This document shows positions 17,630 to 23,101 of a stretch of 23,101 nt of DNA, one piece after another; positions within the stretch are counted from its first letter, which is position 1, and every line of letters starts with the position of its first letter. The stretch comes from a virus: IMG/VR virus record IMGVR_UViG_3300021598_000867, positions 6,471 to 29,571 of that record; one strand, written 5' to 3'. Below the pieces are notes generated by a model. The model made no database searches and was not told the origin of the DNA. It was given only the letters and a program-made list of their open reading frames with translations. A program made the position numbers and the translations under genes.

Positions 17630-19912
17630 ATGGCCTATATAGTAAATAAATTTAGTGGGGCACAGTTAATAGTTCTAGAAGATGGAACTATTGATACCTC
17701 TACTAGTCTGGGGCTAGTTGGTAGAAACTATGTGGGTTACGGTGAAACACAGAACGAAAACTTTGTGTTTTTATTGGAAAATTTTGCCAATGAATTTCCA
17801 CCTTCAAGACCACTGCAGGGGCAGATTTGGTTTAATACCACTACCAATTTGACCTATGCTTATGATGGTACAAATTGGAATCCAATAGGTGCTGCGATTT
17901 TAAGTGCAACCGCTCCTGCGGATATTAACGCAGGCGCACTGTGGTTAGACACTGCCGCTAATCAACTTAAGATTTACACAGGTTCTGCTTGGACATTTAT
18001 TGGTCCCGAAGCAGTGGCCGGGTTCGGAATAACCAGAGCCAGAGCTACCTCATTAGACGATTCTGTAGGAGACCCCAAACCTGTAATAATTCTAGAAACG
18101 AATGGAACAGCTATTGCTATATGTACAGCACAGGCGTTTTCTATAAATTCTTCTAATTCAGTGGCCGGGTTTGAAAATACGTTGATAGCAGGTATTAATC
18201 TTTCAAACACTGCTAAGATCAAAGGCGATATAACAGGCAATTCTGCCAGTGCAGATAGGTTGAGTACTGCTAGGAATATCAACGGCACGCCTTTTGACGG
18301 CCAACAAAATGTCACTATAAAATCTTCTACAACAAACAAATTAGTTCGAGGCACATACATTTTTGGTTCTGATTTTGACGGAAGTTCAGAGACCACATGG
18401 AGTGTAGATGCTACTCCCTCAAATGTTGTAGGTAAATTAGTAGCTAGAAATTCAGAGGGGGGATTTTCAGCAGGCACTATTTCAGCGGATCTTGTCGGTA
18501 ATGTCACTGGTAATGTTATTGCTAGCTCTGGTACAAGTTCATTTAATATTGTACAGGCTAATACATTTGTAGGAGCCACACTCACCGGAAATGCAAACTC
18601 TGCTACACAGTTGGCCACAGCAAGACAGATTAATGGTGTGAATTTCAATGGCACCAGCAATATTACTGTAACAGCAGCAGCTGATACACTAACCGGTGAT
18701 ACTTTAAACTCTACCATAATACAAAGTAGTTTGCAACAATTAGGAACATTAATCAATTTAAATGTTACTGATAGCGGAGTTAATATAGGTAGTTCTGGTC
18801 AGCTTAAGATGTTTGTTGATTCTGGTAGGCCAACCGTAAGATCCAGTACAGGCACACTTAATTTTGATATGGGATCAAGCGGACCCGATGTATCATTCGT
18901 AGATGCTGCCACAGCACTTTCGTTAGGAGGTCCTAATGCACCTGCGGTACTAGGCGACAACACAACTAATCTTGGAATCACAGGATATAAATTCAACAAC
19001 ATTTATGCCAACAATTTCTTAGGGAATGCAACTACAGCAACCTTGGCCACGACAGCTACAAATATAGCAGGTGGCGGTGCAGGAGCAATTCCATTCCAAA
19101 CCGCTGCTGGAACTACATCAATGCTGGGACTAGGCACAGCTGGGTATGTATTAACTGCACAAGCAGGCTCAATTACATGGGCTTCAATCAGTAGAGAACC
19201 TTTGCGTAAGGGTTCATTTCTTACACTAGTTAATACCAGCACCAGTGGTGCTATAGCCAGTTACGATGGAATCGTTGATGCAACAATCGCTGTAGATGCT
19301 ACCTCCACCAATACTGTCAGCAAAGTTGTAGCACGTGACGCCAGTGGCAATTTTGCCGCAGGCACGATCACTGCTAACTTAATAGGTAATGTCTCTGGGA
19401 CAGTGTCCGGAAACGCAGGATCTGCGACACAATTACAAACTGCAAGAACCATTAACGGTGTTGCATTCAACGGTACCGCAAACATTACTATCACAGCTAG
19501 TGATACTGCAAGAGTATCTAAATCTGGCGATACAATGACTGGTTATCTTACACTGGTCGGTGCCCCAGTGAATGACAATCATGCTACCACCAAAACTTAT
19601 GTAGATAGTAGGTTACCTCAGTACACTTTCGTCAGCGGCCAACAGTCTAGCACCTCGGGATTTACTAATCAAGTGGGATCTTTTAACAATGGCGCAAACT
19701 TTTTTGATGTATTTCCTCCTGCAGGCAAAAGCATGGCAAATATTGTAGGATTTATTCCTTCTATACATTTTATAGCTTTTGCCGGTGGAGTAGATGGAAA
19801 TGACAGATTAAGATGCCAGTATTCATATCTCAGCGATAGAATCAGAGTATATGTTCAGAACACAGAACAGAATGGCACCCCAGCAGCAAACTATTTGGCC
19901 ATTTGGAGTTAA
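17630..19912 (+). CDS. Tail fibre protein, paralogue 3, with phage fibre repeats
   Basis: This 760-aa protein starts MAYIVNKFSGAQLIVLEDGT and shares the fibre module (GRNYVGYGETQNENF, LLENFANE, GQIWFNT, GALWLD, GSAWTFIGPEA). The equivalent of the SFTPK strand is altered to AFSINSSNS. Three phage-fibre repeats of the form SAT-L-TAR-ING-FNG-NITI occur near residues 205, 325 and 600. An octad VKVVARDASGNF-like unit pairs with the last two. The HATTKTYVDSR hinge near 652-661 is followed by a tip of about 100 residues with VFPPAGKSMANIVGFIPSIH and a terminal YLAIWS, family not recognised. AGGAG eight bases before the ATG is a strong ribosome binding site. The chaperone-like gene begins two bases after its stop, suggesting that this fibre is the main client. 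Confidence 0.92.
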   Translation: MAYIVNKFSGAQLIVLEDGTIDTSTSLGLVGRNYVGYGETQNENFVFLLENFANEFPPSRPLQGQIWFNTTTNLTYAYDGTNWNPIGAAILSATAPADINAGALWLDTAANQLKIYTGSAWTFIGPEAVAGFGITRARATSLDDSVGDPKPVIILETNGTAIAICTAQAFSINSSNSVAGFENTLIAGINLSNTAKIKGDITGNSASADRLSTARNINGTPFDGQQNVTIKSSTTNKLVRGTYIFGSDFDGSSETTWSVDATPSNVVGKLVARNSEGGFSAGTISADLVGNVTGNVIASSGTSSFNIVQANTFVGATLTGNANSATQLATARQINGVNFNGTSNITVTAAADTLTGDTLNSTIIQSSLQQLGTLINLNVTDSGVNIGSSGQLKMFVDSGRPTVRSSTGTLNFDMGSSGPDVSFVDAATALSLGGPNAPAVLGDNTTNLGITGYKFNNIYANNFLGNATTATLATTATNIAGGGAGAIPFQTAAGTTSMLGLGTAGYVLTAQAGSITWASISREPLRKGSFLTLVNTSTSGAIASYDGIVDATIAVDATSTNTVSKVVARDASGNFAAGTITANLIGNVSGTVSGNAGSATQLQTARTINGVAFNGTANITITASDTARVSKSGDTMTGYLTLVGAPVNDNHATTKTYVDSRLPQYTFVSGQQSSTSGFTNQVGSFNNGANFFDVFPPAGKSMANIVGFIPSIHFIAFAGGVDGNDRLRCQYSYLSDRIRVYVQNTEQNGTPAANYLAIWS
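18434..19498 (+). repeat. Duplicated fibre repeat within paralogue 3
   Basis: The unit beginning KLVARNSEGGFSAGTISADL (18434) and ending NITVTA near 18676 recurs as KVVARDASGNFAAGTITANL (19322) ending NITITA at 19498. The first copy carries about 20 extra residues between GNV and the SATQL stretch. The proteins match closely while the DNA has diverged, so the duplication is old or under selection at protein level. Confidence 0.8.
19905..19908 (+). promoter_or_regulatory. Ribosome binding site deciding ATG 19915
   Basis: GGAG is embedded in the last codons of the fibre gene and lies six bases before ATG 19915. It makes the ATG a better start than the in-frame TTG at 19903, which would overlap this site. 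Confidence 0.7.
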
Positions 19913-19914
19913 TC

Positions 19915-20271
19915 ATGCATTATATCTGTATAGAAAACAACACCGTAGTTGCGCTATTAAATTATCTACCCAGTGTTCCTAGCACTGTTAGTGTGCAGGA
20001 AATCACAGATTCTCAAGCCGAACAGCTTAGAGCGCAAACACATAATTTTGATGTTGCCAGTAGAACTATAATAGCTGTAGCTGCAAATGTAGCAACACAA
20101 AAGGCACAGGAACTGGCAAACGGGCAAGAACGTGAATTTTTAAATAGCACAGATTGGAAAGTTCTTCGACATCTGCGACAAAAAGCACTGAATATTACTA
20201 CCAGTCTATCTGATGAAGAGTACATAACGCTCGAGCAGCAGCGCCAAGCCGCGTCCGCTCGCATAGTTTGA
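19915..20271 (+). CDS. Tail-fibre assembly chaperone-like protein
   Basis: This 118-aa protein (MHYICIENNTVVALLNYLPS) has a small N-terminal beta domain, a middle helix with many Ala and Gln (VATQKAQELANGQ), and the C-terminal motif REFLNSTDWKVLRH followed by a helix ending QRQAASARIV. The DW near an Arg and the final R-x-x-A-R pattern are what small tail-fibre assembly proteins of tailed phages usually show; such proteins help fibres fold into trimers and are not part of the virion. It begins two bases after the paralogue 3 stop, so translation is probably coupled, and 32 bases precede the fourth fibre gene. The end of the gene is unusually GC-rich (27 of 35 bases at 20228-20262). The family match is by eye and moderate. 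Confidence 0.75.
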   Translation: MHYICIENNTVVALLNYLPSVPSTVSVQEITDSQAEQLRAQTHNFDVASRTIIAVAANVATQKAQELANGQEREFLNSTDWKVLRHLRQKALNITTSLSDEEYITLEQQRQAASARIV

Positions 20272-20303
20272 TAAGTAATAATAATGATTAGCGGAGTATA
20301 TCA

Positions 20304-22103
20304 ATGGCATATCAAGTAGATAAATTTAACGGTGCTTTTTTTGTATCTGTAGAAGACGGGACCATAGACACCACCTCAGATTTAAGATTTGTAGGTAAAA
20401 ACTATGCGGGATACGGCGAAGTTCAGAATGAAAACTTTCTACATCTTTTAGAGAATTTTTCTAACACTACTGCTCCTCCCAAGGTAATCACAGGGCAAAT
20501 CTGGTTCGATAGTGCTAATAAAAAATTAAAATTCTATGATGGTTCTCGATTTAAACTAGCAGGCGGTGCAGAAGTCAGCACCACTGCGCCCAGCGGTTTA
20601 AGCACTGGTGACTTTTGGTGGGATTCTGCTGCCAAACAATTGTATGCATGGACAGGCACAGAGTTTGCACTTATTGGACCAGAAGCCAGTCCCGATCTAG
20701 GATCGTCTATAGTGTCTGCAGCAGTGGTTAAAGGAACGGTCAGCACAGCGGTGGGTCCACATACTATACTTAAAATAATAGCAGATGACAAGGTCATAGG
20801 AATTTTTAGTAAAACATCATTTACCCTCGACAACGCACAGAATACAATCGATGACTTCACGGTCATAAAGAAAGGGTTTACCTTGGCCAAATCTCAGTCT
20901 GGAGTAAGTACTGATGATTATGTGATGTGGGGCACAGCAAATAATGCAGCTCGCCTTGGTGGTTTTGCTGCAGATCAATACCTCAAACAAGGTGAAAATT
21001 CATTCACTGGTGAAGTACAATTTTATGATCCAGGCCTAACTGTAGGTGATGGTAACGATTTTAGACTGCGTGTTGAAGGTGGTGACGAAGTGATTGTTGA
21101 AAATCGACTAGGAAACCCTATAACATTCCGCATTACTGTAACTGAAACTACCGATGAACGAGACATCGCGGTGATTACCAGCACAGGAGTTGTGCCTGGC
21201 AATGACAATGCCTACTCATTAGGTGCCAACGGAGGTCGTTGGAGCAACGTTTACGCTACCACACATACTGGCAATCTTGTAGGAAATGTCACAGGAAATT
21301 CTCTAGGAGTTCATACAGGCAATGTGTTGGCCTCAGATAACACAGTAATGATAAATGCCGCAACTAAACAGATTGGATTTGCGGGAGCCAATATAGTAGG
21401 AACCTTAACCGGATCAGTTACAGGTACAGCTTCTGCAGCCACTAATGCCAGTAAGCTAAATGATCTAGATCCTAGTGCTACGGTACCAGGTACTGCAATA
21501 GCTACTATACCTGTAAGAAATACTTCAGGAAATATACTGGCTAACCAATTTGTAGGTATCGCAGATAAGACTGACAAGACATTCATTGATAAAACTGATG
21601 CTGTAGTAGATCCTGCATGGAATGATGCAACTACCAGTACCAAGTACAGAACCGCTAGACTTACTGCTACCGCATATAGCATTGCGGCTAGAGACTCCAG
21701 CGGTAATATCTCAGCGGTATTATTCCAAGGAACCGCTACATCAGCACGGTATGCAGATCTCGCAGAGAAATATCTAGCTGACACAGAATACGAAGTTGGC
21801 ACTGTAATGGTCATAGGGGGTCCAGCCGAAGTTACCGCATCTAGCTACGGCGAACTAGCCATAGGAGTGATCAGTGAAAATCCAGCATACATGATGAACA
21901 GTGAGCTAGAAGGCGGGGTTTACGTGGCACTTAAGGGTCGAGTACCAATCAAGGTCAAAGGATCAGTACGTAAAGGAGATAGATTAGTTGCCGGTGATCA
22001 AGGTTGCGCACAGGTAGCGCAAGATAGATTAGATGTATTTGCTGTAGCCATGGAAACCAGTGACAACGAAGATGTAAAATTAATACAATCAGTGGTGCTG
22101 TAA
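20304..22103 (+). CDS. Tail fibre protein, paralogue 4, with YADLAEKY C-terminal domain
   Basis: This 599-aa protein starts MAYQVDKFNGAFFVSVEDGT and carries the shared module (GKNYAGYGEVQNENF, LLENFSNT, GQIWFDS, GDFWWDS, ALIGPEA). The middle has LGANGGRWSNVYATT and strings of TGN/GNV/GS typical of fibre shafts, then two IPVRNTSGNILANQF and AARDSSGNISAVLF units. From residue 483 to the end is a distinct domain: SARYADLAEKY, GTVMVIGGPAEV, GVISENPAYMMNSE, ALKGRVPIKVKG, VRKGDRLVAGD. It resembles C-terminal domains in fibres of T4-like marine phages and, more loosely, the peptidase G2 type self-cleaving chaperone domain of Bacillus phages. GGAG seven bases before the ATG supports the start. No nucleophile for cleavage can be assigned by eye. 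Confidence 0.92.
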   Translation: MAYQVDKFNGAFFVSVEDGTIDTTSDLRFVGKNYAGYGEVQNENFLHLLENFSNTTAPPKVITGQIWFDSANKKLKFYDGSRFKLAGGAEVSTTAPSGLSTGDFWWDSAAKQLYAWTGTEFALIGPEASPDLGSSIVSAAVVKGTVSTAVGPHTILKIIADDKVIGIFSKTSFTLDNAQNTIDDFTVIKKGFTLAKSQSGVSTDDYVMWGTANNAARLGGFAADQYLKQGENSFTGEVQFYDPGLTVGDGNDFRLRVEGGDEVIVENRLGNPITFRITVTETTDERDIAVITSTGVVPGNDNAYSLGANGGRWSNVYATTHTGNLVGNVTGNSLGVHTGNVLASDNTVMINAATKQIGFAGANIVGTLTGSVTGTASAATNASKLNDLDPSATVPGTAIATIPVRNTSGNILANQFVGIADKTDKTFIDKTDAVVDPAWNDATTSTKYRTARLTATAYSIAARDSSGNISAVLFQGTATSARYADLAEKYLADTEYEVGTVMVIGGPAEVTASSYGELAIGVISENPAYMMNSELEGGVYVALKGRVPIKVKGSVRKGDRLVAGDQGCAQVAQDRLDVFAVAMETSDNEDVKLIQSVVL

Positions 22104-22104
22104 C

Positions 22105-23013
22105 ATGACATCCGGTACACAGATTTTTGCTTCACAGTACGTAACCATACAGGACAAAGCACAGTCTTTGATGGGCACGGGATCAGCGACCAGAGGATAT
22201 GGTCAGACTGTGCAGAGTGCAGATGTATTCGAAGGAAATTCTATCACAAAGGCTCAATGGGATCTACTAAGATACGACATTGTTAATATTCGAGTGCATC
22301 AAGATGGGGTATTGCCTAACATAGTTCAAATCTCTGCGGGCGACCCTATAGGATACGGAGCAGGCTCACCTAACACCAACTATGACTCCCTATTAGAAAC
22401 AGCCATAGCTAATAGATTTCGAATAGACTCTAGTCAAGCAGTAGTGACTTCAAAAGCCTCCGGAACCTACACATCTGCTTGGTCGAACAGTCTTACAGCA
22501 ACACTTACAGTTACGTTTGCCAACAACAATGAGGCAAGATATTTTTTCAACAGCGGCGGTAAGATTAGATTTACCCCTTCATTGACCGGAGGTACTGTAA
22601 CTCCTCAATATACTGCCTGGGTTAATATCTTAAATTCTATCGGAACTAGATCTTTTGGAGCTGATACTGATCTGTTTATAACATACTATACATTGACCAA
22701 TACTTTTCAAACCTATTATACCAAGTTTGCCAGCAGTCCGTATTCTAATAATTCATATACTTTAGAAGCTAGAACCAACGTAGCTAACAACAGTACAGGT
22801 ACAGCGACCCAATTGTTCTTACGTGTAACACTAGCAGATACATATGTAGATCCAGATGTGGCCTCAGGAGCATCATTTCCTCCAACCGATTCTGTGAACG
22901 GCACACTAACTATAGCAGTTTCTGAACTCAAAGCAGCCGGCAGTCTGCAACCATCGGGGTCGTTTGCAATAACCAGTCCCTCATATTCACTTTCAGCTAT
23001 TAGTGGCAGTTGA
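22105..23013 (+). CDS. Conserved virion-type protein of unknown function
   Basis: This 302-aa protein begins one base after the previous stop (TAA C ATG), so it is probably translated by coupling. It starts with QIFASQYVTIQDKAQSLMGTG and GYGQTVQ, followed by ITKAQWDLLRYDIVNI and HQDG near residue 65. From about 127 the sequence is beta-rich, with NNNEARYFFNSGGKIRF (140-156) and AWVNILNSIGTRSFGAD (171-187), then ITYYTLTNTFQTYYTKFASS (about 192-211). These blocks look strongly conserved and resemble sequence in other aquatic phage structural clusters, but I cannot name the family. There is no signal peptide, transmembrane segment or enzyme motif. The position after the fibres and before a likely paralogue suggests a tail or fibre-associated role. 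Confidence 0.88.
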   Translation: MTSGTQIFASQYVTIQDKAQSLMGTGSATRGYGQTVQSADVFEGNSITKAQWDLLRYDIVNIRVHQDGVLPNIVQISAGDPIGYGAGSPNTNYDSLLETAIANRFRIDSSQAVVTSKASGTYTSAWSNSLTATLTVTFANNNEARYFFNSGGKIRFTPSLTGGTVTPQYTAWVNILNSIGTRSFGADTDLFITYYTLTNTFQTYYTKFASSPYSNNSYTLEARTNVANNSTGTATQLFLRVTLADTYVDPDVASGASFPPTDSVNGTLTIAVSELKAAGSLQPSGSFAITSPSYSLSAISGS

Positions 23014-23017
23014 TTCT

Positions 23018-23025
23018 GTAAATAG
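23018..23025 (+). promoter_or_regulatory. Possible T4-type late promoter box before the last gene
   Basis: GTAAATAG lies 23 bases before ATG 23049, in the only intergenic gap that follows the virion gene. It matches the core of T4-like late boxes (TAAATA). The spacing is close to that of the box at 12950, which gives some mutual support. Confidence 0.35.
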
Positions 23026-23048
23026 CATACTTGATATAAAAGACAATT

Positions 23049-23101
23049 ATGGCCGTAAATGACAAAATCCGTGTAGCAGACTACAACACAATTAGAAACA
23101 C
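23049..23101 (+). CDS. Start of a probable paralogue of the preceding virion protein (partial)
   Basis: The ATG opens a frame MAVNDKIRVADYNTIRN that runs off the window after 17 codons. KIRVADYNTI can be lined up with QIFASQYVTI at the start of the 22105 gene (shared I, Y and TI in register), so it is probably a second member of that family. There is no strong ribosome binding site. With so few residues the assignment rests on context and this short alignment. Confidence 0.5.
   Translation, partial: MAVNDKIRVADYNTIRN

Noticed and set aside
17974-18756. A 260-codon open frame on the minus strand within fibre 3
   Set aside because: It is fully antisense to a clear fibre gene, has a Val/Pro/Ala/Leu-rich composition that mirrors the Thr/Asn/Gly/Ala codons of the plus strand, and shows no familiar motif.
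19903-19914. TTG at 19903 as the start of the chaperone-like gene
   Set aside because: It would overlap the fibre stop and the GGAG site; the ATG at 19915 has the correct spacing to that site.
21311-21814. A 167-codon open frame on the minus strand within fibre 4
   Set aside because: It lies opposite the well-supported fibre frame and has no domain that I recognise; repeated Ala/Thr codons explain the absence of stops.

Overview
The window is a late structural-gene block from the genome of a tailed phage, most likely an aquatic T4-like myovirus of the cyanophage/pelagiphage kind. Three things point there: a giant multidomain virion protein, a row of tail-fibre genes that share one N-terminal module, and T4-late-promoter-like TAAATA boxes. 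The DNA is AT-rich (about 40% GC by eye). Every gene I accept is on the + strand with very short gaps, which fits one co-transcribed late operon. No tRNA, integrase, transposon, CRISPR or clear host gene is visible, and the host cannot be named from this sequence.

Positions 1-12954 are the 3' part of one enormous reading frame that is still open at the left edge, so at least 4317 codons are present and the true start lies outside. It reads as a mosaic: a region rich in conserved Trp/Tyr motifs, two carbohydrate-binding-like modules, an FG-GAP-type beta-propeller with three more such modules set into its loops, a pair of GxGY repeat domains, and a C-terminal string of beta-hairpin repeats typical of phage fibres. 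Positions 12983-13630 hold a small conserved-looking virion protein of unknown role.

Positions 13634-22103 carry four paralogous tail-fibre genes (703, 616, 760 and 599 aa). All begin with the same kind of module (motifs NEN, LLENF and GQ-W) and diverge towards the C-terminus. The tips are a phage tail-collar domain with an HSH motif, an unidentified tip after a QDAATKEYVD motif, another unidentified tip after phage fibre repeats, and a YADLAEKY domain that may act in folding or processing. A 118-aa protein resembling tail-fibre assembly chaperones sits between the third and fourth fibres, nearly abutting the third.

Positions 22105-23013 encode a further virion-type protein, and a probable paralogue starts at 23049 and runs off the right edge. 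Taken together the block appears to encode the adsorption apparatus: a giant scaffold or fibre-like protein, a set of exchangeable receptor-binding fibres anchored by a common N-terminus, and one dedicated chaperone. Functional statements rest on motif recognition by eye; no database search was possible.
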